NCBI GenBank assembly: GCA_020052215.1
Contig: JAGVPN010000144.1
Coordinates: 1-9,081 of the forward strand
Source: Syntrophobacterales bacterium
GTDB taxonomy: Bacteria; Desulfobacterota; Desulfobaccia; Desulfobaccales; 0-14-0-80-60-11
Direction: 5' to 3'
DNA length: 9,081 nt
Under the pieces are notes generated by a model. That model was not told where the DNA came from. It saw nothing but the letters and a program-made list of their open reading frames with translations, and did not search any database. The position numbers and the translations under genes were made by a program. Positions 1 to 6,483 of this stretch are shown in pieces; the stretch's first letter is position 1; every line of letters starts with the position of its first letter.

Positions 1-816
<816 letters not shown>

Positions 817-1854
817 CTACTCCTGTGTCTCCGGTGTCGGGGTGGGGGCCTCGAGGGGCAACATGCCGTGGGCCGCCCGGATTTGTTGCTCCAGGTCGGC
901 GGCCAGTTCCGGGTGCTCTTTGAGATAGGTCTTGGCGTTCTCCCGGCCCTGGGCGATGCGGTCCGAGCCGTGGCTGTACCAGGCGCCGCTCTTGGCGATG
1001 AGGCCCTGGGCCGTGGCCAGATCCAGCAGGTCGCCTTCCCGGGAGATGCCCTGGCCATAGATGATGTCGAATTCCGCTTGCTTGAAGGGTGGGGCCAGTT
1101 TGTTTTTCACCACCTTGACCCGGGCGTGGACCCCGATAACTTCGTCGGCCTGCTTGATGGCGGCCACCTTGCGGATGTCCAGGCGCATGGAGGCGTAGAA
1201 CTTCAGGGCGTTGCCCCCGGTGGTGGTCTCGGGGTTGCCGAACATCACCCCGATCTTATGGCGAATCTGGTTGATGAAGATCACCGAGGTCATGGACTTG
1301 CTGATGGCCGAGGTGAGCTTGCGCAGGGCCTGGGACATGAGGCGGGCCTGGGAGCCCATCTGGGCGTCCCCCATGTCGCCTTCGATCTCGGAGCGGGGCA
1401 CCAGGGCCGCCACTGAGTCCACCACCACCGCGTCGATGGCGTTGCTGCGCACCAGGATCTCGGCGATTTCCATGGCCTGCTCCCCGGAATCGGGCTGGGA
1501 GATGAGGAGGTCTTCGGTCCTGACCCCCAGCTTCCGGGCGTAGGTCACGTCCAGGGCGTGCTCGGCGTCGATGAAGGCCGCCACCCCGCCTTTGCGCTGG
1601 GCCTCGGCGATGACGTGCAGGGCCAGGGTGGTTTTCCCGGAGGATTCCGGGCCGTAAATCTCGATCACCCGCCCCCGGGGCACCCCCCCGATCCCTAACG
1701 CCAAATCCAGTGAGAGGCAGCCGGTGGGAATCACCGCCACATCTATTTTTTCATCGGCCCCCAGGCGCATGATGGCGCCCTTGCCGTAATTCTTTTCAAT
1801 CTGGCCCAGGGCCTGTTCCAAAGCCTTGGTGCGGTCTGCGGTTTGGTCGCTCAT
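817..1854 (-). CDS. recA: Recombinase RecA, 345 aa
   Basis: ATP-dependent strand-exchange protein that forms filaments on single-stranded DNA and, where LexA is present, acts as its co-protease. Full length (345 aa) for the family. Walker A is GPESSGKTT (68-76), the catalytic Glu region is AEHALD (97-102), and Walker B is VVVDSVAAL (143-151). The DNA-binding L2 region starts at [20 protein letters not shown] (195-214). The short C-terminal tail is Pro/Glu-rich ([12 protein letters not shown]), whereas many RecA tails are more acidic. The ATG at 1854 has an AAGGA SD 7 nt upstream (1866-1862). The frame stays open to an ATG at 1950, but that extension runs through a palindromic repeat and has no SD or RecA homology. 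Stop TAG at 819-817; alaS begins 3 bp later. recX, often found after recA, is absent. No clear LexA box was found upstream. Confidence 0.98.
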   Translation of the reverse strand: MSDQTADRTKALEQALGQIEKNYGKGAIMRLGADEKIDVAVIPTGCLSLDLALGIGGVPRGRVIEIYGPESSGKTTLALHVIAEAQRKGGVAAFIDAEHALDVTYARKLGVRTEDLLISQPDSGEQAMEIAEILVRSNAIDAVVVDSVAALVPRSEIEGDMGDAQMGSQARLMSQALRKLTSAISKSMTSVIFINQIRHKIGVMFGNPETTTGGNALKFYASMRLDIRKVAAIKQADEVIGVHARVKVVKNKLAPPFKQAEFDIIYGQGISREGDLLDLATAQGLIAKSGAWYSHGSDRIAQGRENAKTYLKEHPELAADLEQQIRAAHGMLPLEAPTPTPETQE

Positions 1855-1897
1855 GATTTTTTCCTTTTTCATTATGGTATTATTAAAATTGGTAGCC

Positions 1898-1913
1898 GCA
1901 GGCTTTAGCCTGC
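1898..1913. repeat. Short perfect palindrome in the recA leader
   Basis: GCAGGCTTTAGCCTGC is a 7-bp perfect stem with a TT centre, lying 44 bp upstream of the recA start codon. It resembles short intergenic REP-like palindromes. In recA mRNA it could form a hairpin, but no T-run follows, so it is not a standard terminator. Confidence 0.65.
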
Positions 1914-2038
1914 GCTTGGTTCCGCTAGACAATTCCCCCAAGGATGTCATCTAGTTTACAGCCGATAGCACCTATAAATGGGTAATCTTGCCAACCGGAA
2001 ACCAACCCTTTCCTCGCCGGATTGTCCAGCAATGTAGC

Positions 2039-2102
2039 AATGTAGGGCGGGCATTGCCCGCCATACTCGCTGATTAACGGTGGGCAGTGCCCACCCTACA
2101 TT
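2039..2102. repeat. Imperfect inverted repeat with self-palindromic arms (REP/MITE-like)
   Basis: Two 24-nt arms (2039-2062 and 2079-2102) match as inverted copies at 21 of 24 positions and surround a 16-nt loop. Each arm is nearly palindromic itself, for example GGTGGGCAGTGCCCACC in the right arm. The three mismatches between arms are transitions. This is the pattern expected of a non-coding palindromic repeat unit moved by a REP-type transposase elsewhere in the genome. That origin is inferred, and no transposase is present in the window. Confidence 0.8.
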
Positions 2103-2127
2103 TTAGCAGCCCTCGCAGATATTTGTC

Positions 2128-2162
2128 ATTGCTGACTGCTGATAGCTGACCGCTGACAGCTC
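2128..2162 (+). repeat. GCTGA-type repeat, copy A (3' side of thpR)
   Basis: A run built from short units of the form GCTGACT, GCTGATA, GCTGACC and GCTGACA, ending 3 bp before the thpR stop codon. The 19-mer GCTGACTGCTGATAGCTGA (2131-2149) recurs exactly, in inverted orientation, at 2736-2754 on the other side of thpR. It has no spacers and is not CRISPR-like. Confidence 0.8.
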
Positions 2163-2164
2163 CC

Positions 2165-2725
2165 TTATCCCAAAGGAATCACCTTTAGGGGTGTATATTT
2201 CGACCCCTGGGGCGACAAGACGCTCTGAAACAGAATCAACTCCTTAACCTCAAACGGCGGCCAATCCACCGGCGGTAGCTTGGCCAGCAGCCGGGCCAGG
2301 CGCTCCCGGTTCGCCGGGGATTTCACCCGGCCCAGGGTGAGGTGCGGGTTGAAGGCCCGGCCTTCCGGCGGATAGCCCAGGGCCGCAAAGGCCTTTTCCA
2401 GCCGGTAGAAGAGCTGCGTCAGGGGGATTATGTCCCCTCCCAGCCCCAGCCACACCACCCGGGGAGCGTTGGGGGACGGGAAGGCCCCGGTGCTGGTGGC
2501 CTGAAGCTGCAAAGGGGCGGTTTCGGCCGCGGCTTCCCGGGCCGCCTGGGCCAGGGCCTCGATTTCGTCATCCGGCACGTTGCCGAAGAATTTCAAGGTC
2601 AGGTGAATATTGCCCGGCGCCACCCAACGCACGTCGGCGCGGCTCTTCTTCAGCTCCTCCTGGACCTGGGCCAGGCCAACGCGGAGGGCCGCGGGCAGTT
2701 CAATGGCCAGAAAGGCGCGGATCAT
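2165..2725 (-). CDS. thpR: RNA 2',3'-cyclic phosphodiesterase (2'-5' RNA ligase family), 186 aa
   Basis: Member of the 2H phosphoesterase superfamily (LigT/ThpR). The family opens 2',3'-cyclic phosphates at RNA ends and in vitro can join tRNA halves with 2'-5' linkages. The two hallmark HxTx motifs are both present as HLTL, at residues 41-44 and 128-131, and supply the catalytic histidines. The N-terminus MIRAFLAIELP and the segment FPSPNAPRVVWLGL (82-95) are typical, and the length is normal. The ATG at 2725 has an AAGG SD 7 nt upstream (2736-2733) that lies at the edge of a GCTGA repeat. It sits between cinA and recA, as in related genomes, but both gaps are filled with repeats, so co-transcription is likely but not certain. 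Confidence 0.93.
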   Translation of the reverse strand: MIRAFLAIELPAALRVGLAQVQEELKKSRADVRWVAPGNIHLTLKFFGNVPDDEIEALAQAAREAAAETAPLQLQATSTGAFPSPNAPRVVWLGLGGDIIPLTQLFYRLEKAFAALGYPPEGRAFNPHLTLGRVKSPANRERLARLLAKLPPVDWPPFEVKELILFQSVLSPQGSKYTPLKVIPLG

Positions 2726-2733
2726 GGTTAAGC

Positions 2734-2763
2734 CTTCAGCTATCAGCAGTCAGCTTTCAGCTT
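2734..2763 (-). repeat. GCTGA-type repeat, copy B (5' side of thpR)
   Basis: Reads as GCTGA units on the minus strand. It contains an exact inverted copy (2736-2754) of the 19-mer at 2131-2149. It overlaps the thpR SD region and is followed after 3 bp by the left arm of the inverted repeat at 2767-2842. Confidence 0.8.
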
Positions 2764-2766
2764 TTT

Positions 2767-2842
2767 GTAGGGTGCGTCCTACGCACCAATTAAACGCTCG
2801 GGATTACGAAATAACCATAATGGTGCGTAGGACGCACCCTAC
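2767..2842. repeat. Perfect 22-bp inverted repeat, GTAGGGTGCG family
   Basis: Arms 2767-2788 and 2821-2842 are exact 22-nt inverted copies around a 32-nt AT-rich loop. Each arm contains its own 7-bp hairpin with a 3-nt loop (GGTGCGT-CCT-ACGCACC). A short T/A run flanks both outer ends, suggesting an element of about 85 bp. A third exact 21-nt copy lies at 6453-6473 and a degenerate one at 4353-4375. It occupies most of the cinA-thpR gap. Confidence 0.85.
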
Positions 2843-2871
2843 GAAAAAACGTTCGCCTGGTTCTCCTCGTT

Positions 2872-4155
2872 CTAAAGCTCTTGAAAAGCTGACTGCTGAC
2901 TGCTGAAAGCTGACAGCTTCTTGAGTTCCCTACGCAACCGGTCCAGGGCGGTCTCGGCGGTCAGGGTCTTGATCTGTGCCCGGTTGCCGTGGAATTGATA
3001 GCGCCACACCTCTTCCCCCGTATCGGTGGCCAGGCCGATGTACACGGTGCCCACGGGTTTCTCAAGGCTGCCGCCGCTGGGCCCGGCGATGCCGGTCACT
3101 GCCAGGCCGAGGGCGGCGCCGAAGAGGGTCCTTACGCCCCGGGCCATGTCCCGGGCCGTCTCCGGGCTTACCGCCCCGTGCTGGGCCAGGACCGCGGCCG
3201 GCACCCGCAGCAGGTCGGTTTTGGCGTCGTTGCTGTAGCTCACCACCCCGCCCAGGAAATAGTCCGAGGCGCCGGGCACCTCGGTGAGGCGGTGCTCGAT
3301 GAGGCCGCCCGTACAAGATTCCGCCACCGCCAGGGTGAGGCCGCTTTTCTGGAGGTAGCGTCCCACCAGGCCCTCCAGGGTGACCAGGTCGGAACCCAGG
3401 AGCACGTCGCCCACCTCCCGGGCCAAAGCTGAGGTCAGGCGGTCCAGGGTCTCCTCCAGGGTCTGGCGGTCCCGGCCCCGCATGGTCAAGGTCAGGTGCG
3501 TCTCCGGAAAATTGGGGTAAAAACCCACCGTCACCCCGCCCTGCTGAAAATCCGGCAGGTGTGAGATCACTTGCTGCAACTGGGCTTCCGAGATGCCGAA
3601 GAGGCGGAGCGTCCGCTGGGCCAGGCGTTCGCCCCCGCCGGCCGCCTCCACCAGGGCGGGAAGCACGAAGGCGTCGAACAGCACCCGCATCTCTTGAGGC
3701 ACCCCGGGCAGGAAAAAGAGGCGGGCGCCACCATGCTTCAAGGCAAAGCCGCAGGCCATCCCGCCGGGATCCAATATCTGCGCCCCTTCGGGCATGAGGG
3801 CCAGGTGGGCGTAGCGCTCCTCCCAGGGGATCCCGCGCTCCCCCAGACACTGGCGGATGCGGGCCAGCAACACCTCATCATGCCTAAGCCGCAGATTCAA
3901 AGCCTGGGCCGCCGCGGCCACGGTGATGTCGTCTTCAGTGGAGCCCAGGCCCCCGGTAACGATAATGAACTGCGAGCGAGTCAAGGCCTCGACCAGGAGG
4001 TCCTGGAACCGCCGCGACTGATCGCCTAAAATGGTGAGGCGCTGCACTGCCAACCCGGCTTCGTGCAGCCGCCGGGCGGCGTACCGCGCGTTAAAATCGC
4101 CCACCCGGCCGGTGAGCAACTCGGTGCCGGTAGTGATAATTTCGCCTTGCATCAT
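2872..4155 (-). CDS. cinA: CinA-family protein: MoCF-like domain plus NMN deamidase domain, 427 aa
   Basis: The family has two domains. An N-terminal MoaB/MogA-like domain (COG1058, about 4-170) is linked in some members to ADP-ribose pyrophosphatase activity. A C-terminal CinA/PncC domain (about 255-412) is nicotinamide-nucleotide amidase, used in NAD recycling. Visible motifs: GEIITTGTELLTG (4-16), TGGLGSTEDDIT (67-78; families more often have Pro at the Ser position), FFLPGVPQEM (147-156), AESCTGG (278-284), SYSN (306-309), TGIAGPSGG (354-362) and KPVGTVYIG (366-374). Start: ATG at 4155 or 4152; the second fits the family N-terminus better, and neither has an SD. Residues 414-427 (LSAFSSQQSAFQEL) are encoded by a GCTGA repeat that also precedes the stop, so the tail is acquired rather than ancestral. 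The core enzyme appears intact. It lies between pgpA and thpR. Confidence 0.95.
   Translation of the reverse strand: MMQGEIITTGTELLTGRVGDFNARYAARRLHEAGLAVQRLTILGDQSRRFQDLLVEALTRSQFIIVTGGLGSTEDDITVAAAAQALNLRLRHDEVLLARIRQCLGERGIPWEERYAHLALMPEGAQILDPGGMACGFALKHGGARLFFLPGVPQEMRVLFDAFVLPALVEAAGGGERLAQRTLRLFGISEAQLQQVISHLPDFQQGGVTVGFYPNFPETHLTLTMRGRDRQTLEETLDRLTSALAREVGDVLLGSDLVTLEGLVGRYLQKSGLTLAVAESCTGGLIEHRLTEVPGASDYFLGGVVSYSNDAKTDLLRVPAAVLAQHGAVSPETARDMARGVRTLFGAALGLAVTGIAGPSGGSLEKPVGTVYIGLATDTGEEVWRYQFHGNRAQIKTLTAETALDRLRRELKKLSAFSSQQSAFQEL
2887..2919 (+). repeat. GCTGA-type repeat, copy C (inside the cinA 3' end)
   Basis: Contains AGCTGACTGCTGACTGCTGA and further GCTGA units. It lies within the cinA reading frame, 12 bp before the stop codon, and encodes the Ser/Gln/Ala/Phe-rich tail of the protein. 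Copy D, at the other end of cinA, is an inverted relative. Confidence 0.8.
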
Positions 4156-4156
4156 A

Positions 4157-4190
4157 GCAGCAGTTAGCTTTCAGCAGTTAGCAGTTAGTT
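4157..4190 (-). repeat. GCTGA-type repeat, copy D (abuts the cinA start)
   Basis: On the minus strand it reads as CTAACTGCTGAAAGCTAACT-like units, a GCTAA/GCTGA variant. It ends 1 bp from the first cinA ATG, so the sequence where an SD should lie is made of repeat. Inverted relative to copy C. Confidence 0.75.
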
Positions 4191-4208
4191 AAAGACCATG
4201 AAACCAAG

Positions 4209-4298
4209 GTTTTCCCCCCTTTTCTAAAGGGGGGCAGGGGGGATTAACTAGGCGCTGAGTAATCCCCCTGAATCCCCCTTTAAAAAAGGGGGACTTAA
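4209..4298. repeat. C-run/G-run inverted repeat
   Basis: Left arm about 4209-4248 (C6-TTTT-CTAAA-G6-CA-G6-ATTA) and right arm about 4257-4298 (TAATC5-TGAATC5-TTTAAAAAA-G5) are imperfect inverted copies, with small length differences in the homopolymer runs. Each arm can also fold internally, C-run against G-run. It resembles intergenic palindromic repeats seen in anaerobic Desulfobacterota. It lies in the pgpA-cinA gap and could hinder transcription between these genes, though it lacks the layout of a simple intrinsic terminator. Confidence 0.75.
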
Positions 4299-4352
4299 CA
4301 CGCCTCGATTCAGTCGGCTCAATTGGAAAAATATTCACGCCAATTCATACAA

Positions 4353-4375
4353 TGGTGCGCAGGGCGCAGCCTACG
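4353..4375. repeat. Degenerate copy of the GTAGGGTGCG palindrome
   Basis: TGGTGCGCAGGGCGCAGC followed by CTACG matches the arm at 2821-2843 with a few substitutions (GCAGGG for GTAGGA, CAGC for CACC). The internal stem is weakened, which suggests an old, decaying copy. Confidence 0.65.
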
Positions 4376-4436
4376 CTAAAATCACCCTAACCGTAATTAT
4401 TATCAGCCTCGGCTTTTTCTGACCCCTGTGTCGCCC

Positions 4437-4916
4437 TTAGCCCCTCCCCCAAAAAATCATCACAACTTCCAACACCACCCGGCCAATCACCCCCGCGGCC
4501 ACGTCGTCGGCCATCACTTCCAGGCCCCCATTACCTCCCTCTCCGAACCAGCGGATGGGGAACGGTTTCAGGATGTCCAGGGTTCGGAAAATAACCAAGC
4601 CCAGGACCGCATGCTCCCAGGTCGGGGGGACGCCGGCCAGGGTGATGAGCAGGCCCGCCACTTCGTCCACCACGATGGCCGGGTGGTCCGTGCGCCCCAA
4701 AATCTCCTGGGCGGGGCCCGCCACCCAAAGGCCCAGGATGATCAGGGCCGCTAGCCCTAAACCGTAACCCCAGGGGCCGGTCTGGGCGAAATAGTACCAC
4801 AGTGGCAGGGCGGCCAGGGTGCCCCAGGTGCCGGGCATCAAGGGGAGAAAGCCAACCCCGCCCCAGGTGGCCAGGGCCATGATCAGGATGCGATTACCAC
4901 GCTTTTCTGCCCCCAC
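4437..4916 (-). CDS. pgpA: Phosphatidylglycerophosphatase A, 159 aa
   Basis: Integral membrane phosphatase that converts phosphatidylglycerophosphate to phosphatidylglycerol in phospholipid synthesis. Family signatures: DHPAIVVDEVAG (77-88), FRTLDILKPFPI (110-121) and GGLEVMADDVAAG (130-142), with the acidic residues expected to bind metal. Hydrophobic segments around 11-28, 33-47, 51-67, 84-95 and 142-156 fit a small multi-pass membrane protein, and the length is normal. The start is a GTG at 4916-4914 with an AGAGG SD (4930-4926) 9 nt upstream. A later in-frame ATG (residue 13) has no better SD and would cut into the first hydrophobic segment. It is the first gene of the minus-strand cluster and divergent from pcnB. 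Confidence 0.93.
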   Translation of the reverse strand: MGAEKRGNRILIMALATWGGVGFLPLMPGTWGTLAALPLWYYFAQTGPWGYGLGLAALIILGLWVAGPAQEILGRTDHPAIVVDEVAGLLITLAGVPPTWEHAVLGLVIFRTLDILKPFPIRWFGEGGNGGLEVMADDVAAGVIGRVVLEVVMIFWGRG

Positions 4917-4939
4917 CGGATTAAACCTCTAACAATTTA

Positions 4940-4968
4940 GAAATATATGGATTCACCGCGCTTGTCAA
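4940..4968 (-). promoter_or_regulatory. Likely sigma-70 promoter of pgpA (and perhaps the cinA-thpR-recA-alaS cluster)
   Basis: The minus strand has a perfect -35 TTGACA (4968-4963). The -10 is TATATT with a 15-bp spacer, or ATATTT/TATTTC at 16/17 bp. Transcription would start near 4933, giving a leader of under 20 nt that contains the AGAGG SD. The -35 is convincing; the exact -10 is uncertain. Confidence 0.6.
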
Positions 4969-5048
4969 TAATTCCCCCTCCCCCGGGGTTTTTTCCTGGT
5001 TAGGGCCGGAGTCGGCAGGTATTTCACCATTATTTGAGGATTAAGGGG

Positions 5049-5077
5049 TTAAAAAATAATGATAATTTAATTATAAT
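5049..5077 (+). promoter_or_regulatory. Probable pcnB promoter with TATAAT 3 bp before the ATG
   Basis: A perfect -10 TATAAT (5072-5077) lies in a strongly AT-rich stretch, with a weak -35 TTAAAA (5049-5054) at 17-bp spacing. The expected +1 falls at about 5083-5085, on the tandem ATG ATG start codons (5081 and 5084). Because AT-rich DNA can produce TATAAT by chance, this is a moderate call. Confidence 0.5.
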
Positions 5078-5080
5078 CAT

Positions 5081-6343
5081 ATGATGCAGTCCGACTCCCC
5101 AGGGACTCCTCAGATCCCACCCCACATCATTGCCCGGCCCGAACATACCGTCTCCCGGAGAGACATTGACGTGGAGGCCCTGAAAGTCCTTTACCGCCTC
5201 CACCATGCCGGTTACACCGCCTACCTGGTGGGGGGCAGCGTCCGGGACTTGCTGCTGGGCAAGACGCCCAAAGACTTCGACGTGGTAACCGACGCCCGGC
5301 CCGGCGAGCTGCGGAAACTTTTCCGGAACAGCCGCATCATCGGCCGGCGCTTCCGGCTGGTCCAGGTTTTTTTCAAGGGCGGGCACATCGTCGAGGTCTC
5401 CACTTTCCGATGCCGTTCCGAATTCGACGAATTAGCGGAGAACGAAGCCGGTCCCTCGAAAGATACCACCTACGGCACCCCGGCGGAGGACGCCCAGCGC
5501 CGGGACTTGACCATCAACGGCCTGTTTTACAGCGTCGCCGACTTTTCCCTGGTGGATTACGTGGGGGGCATGGAGGACCTGGAAGCCAAACGCATCCGGG
5601 TTATCGGGGACCCGGCGGTGCGCTTCGAGCGGGACCCGGTGCGCATGGTGCGGGTCCTGCGTCACGCCGCCCGCATCGGCTTCACCATCGACGCCGCGGC
5701 CTGGGAGGAAATCCTGGCCAAGGGGCACCTCATCCGCACCTGCCCACCGGCCCGGGTGCGGGATGAACTCCTGAAGGATTTTCACAGCGGCGCGGCCCAG
5801 CCCTTCTTTAAGCTGATGGTGGACTCCAAGCTGTTCTATGCCATCTTCCCGGCGTGGGTAGGAAGGCTGGGGTTCTCGGGGGAGAGCCGCCTGCTGGAGT
5901 TGATCGGCCGGCTGGATCTCCTGGTCCAAAATGGCTACCCCGTATCCGACAGCTTGCTGTGGGCCGTATTTTTAACCGCTTTTCTGGAACCGGAACTCCA
6001 GCCCCGGGACTTCAAAGAACTGCGGGAGTTCATCCAGGAGAGGATCAAGGAGGCCCTGGGGGGCATCGAGTTCCCCCGGCAGCGGCAGGACGAGGTCTCC
6101 CAGATGCTGGCCCTGGAACAACGGGTGGCGCCGCTCTTGGCCAGGAGCCAGCCCATCCCGGCCCGCCTGACCCGGCTGACGCTCTATCCCGCCACCTGGC
6201 TGCTCCATCAAATCAAGACCGCGCCGGAGGCGGAACTGCTGGAACGCTGTAATCCCGAGGCCCTCCCCACTCCGCCCCTACCGGCCAAACGCCGCCGCCC
6301 GCGCCGCCGCCGCCCCCGGGGACGGGGTAAAAAAGCAGGGTGA
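5081..6343 (+). CDS. pcnB: Poly(A) polymerase I (PcnB-type nucleotidyltransferase), 420 aa
   Basis: Adds 3' poly(A) tails that mark RNA for decay. It belongs to the class II tRNA nucleotidyltransferase superfamily with CCA-adding enzymes. Head domain: LVGGSVRDLLLGKTPKDFDVV (49-69), with metal-binding D65 and D67. Further motifs are RRDLTINGLFY (140-150) and ERDPVRMVRVLR (183-194). The PcnB rather than CCA assignment rests on the N-terminal ARPEHTVSRRDID (18-30), the SVADFSLVDYVGGMEDL stretch (151-167), and the extreme Arg/Lys-rich C-terminus (about 404-419), typical of PcnB RNA-binding tails. Start: ATG at 5081 or 5084. No SD is present, and an in-frame stop upstream excludes a longer protein. 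A GTG at 5171 has a GGAGA nearby but would delete the conserved SRRDID segment. Divergent from pgpA. Confidence 0.9.
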   Translation: MMQSDSPGTPQIPPHIIARPEHTVSRRDIDVEALKVLYRLHHAGYTAYLVGGSVRDLLLGKTPKDFDVVTDARPGELRKLFRNSRIIGRRFRLVQVFFKGGHIVEVSTFRCRSEFDELAENEAGPSKDTTYGTPAEDAQRRDLTINGLFYSVADFSLVDYVGGMEDLEAKRIRVIGDPAVRFERDPVRMVRVLRHAARIGFTIDAAAWEEILAKGHLIRTCPPARVRDELLKDFHSGAAQPFFKLMVDSKLFYAIFPAWVGRLGFSGESRLLELIGRLDLLVQNGYPVSDSLLWAVFLTAFLEPELQPRDFKELREFIQERIKEALGGIEFPRQRQDEVSQMLALEQRVAPLLARSQPIPARLTRLTLYPATWLLHQIKTAPEAELLERCNPEALPTPPLPAKRRRPRRRRPRGRGKKAG

Positions 6344-6375
6344 GGGGGAAGTAATCTTCTCAGAGCAGTTCCTCA

Positions 6376-6390
6376 TGGGCCTGCGGCCCA
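6376..6390. repeat. Short palindrome TGGGCC-TGC-GGCCCA
   Basis: Perfect 6-bp stem with a 3-nt loop, 33 bp after the pcnB stop. No T-run follows. It is the first of three palindromes in the 140-bp convergent gap between pcnB and the small iron-sulfur gene. Confidence 0.6.
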
Positions 6391-6416
6391 CCCGTAAATT
6401 ATGAAAAGTCTGGTGG

Positions 6417-6436
6417 GGCGGACCTCCGTGTCCGCC
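6417..6436. repeat. Short palindrome GGCGGAC-CTCCGT-GTCCGCC
   Basis: Perfect 7-bp stem with a 6-nt loop, of a type common as dispersed intergenic repeats. Second palindrome in the pcnB downstream gap. Confidence 0.65.
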
Positions 6437-6452
6437 GCGGCCATGAACTAAG

Positions 6453-6473
6453 GGTGCGTAGGACGCACCCTAC
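6453..6473. repeat. Exact copy of the GTAGGGTGCG palindrome (single arm)
   Basis: 21 nt identical to 2822-2842, including the 7-bp hairpin GGTGCGT-AGG-ACGCACC. It stands alone, without an inverted partner, and ends 10 bp from the stop codon of the small iron-sulfur gene, i.e. where the rest of a longer family member would be expected. Confidence 0.8.
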
Positions 6474-6483
6474 GGAAGACTTT

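Larger units (their letters stand above)
1855..2164. other. 310-bp thpR-recA gap without a gene: repeats and recA upstream region
   Basis: No convincing coding sequence on either strand. From recA outwards it holds an AT-rich leader with the recA SD, a short palindrome (1898-1913), about 110 bp of unassigned sequence, an imperfect inverted repeat (2039-2102) and a GCTGA-type repeat (2128-2162). The 8-mer AGCAATGT is tandemly duplicated at 2028-2043, at the edge of the inverted repeat. I could not pick a convincing sigma-70 promoter or SOS box for recA, so recA may be read from the upstream genes or from a promoter I cannot recognise. Confidence 0.7.

Noticed and set aside
1855..1950. N-terminal extension of recA to an upstream ATG
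   Set aside because: It adds 32 residues unlike any RecA, runs through a palindromic repeat and has no SD, whereas the ATG at 1854 has AAGGA 7 nt upstream and begins a normal RecA.
1937..1964. Possible LexA-type site CTGTAAACTAGATGACAT (minus strand) upstream of recA
   Set aside because: The half-sites are spaced TGT-N10-ACA, not CTGT-N8-ACAG, and the outer bases do not match; too weak to call.
2127..2920. GCTGA repeats as a CRISPR array or tandem satellite
   Set aside because: Units are short, variable and contiguous, with no regular unique spacers; they occur as isolated blocks at gene ends in both orientations.
4976..4996. CCCCGGGG followed by T6 as a terminator between pgpA and pcnB
   Set aside because: The palindrome has no loop and cannot form a stable hairpin, and its position upstream of both divergent genes makes no sense for termination.
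5171..5173. GTG as an alternative pcnB start, with GGAGA upstream
   Set aside because: It would delete the conserved ARPEHTVSRRDID segment shared with PcnB proteins.
5081..6343. CCA-adding enzyme (cca) instead of poly(A) polymerase
   Set aside because: The N-terminal segment, the SVADFSLVDYVGGM stretch and the long Arg-rich tail fit PcnB better; biochemical proof is not available from sequence alone.
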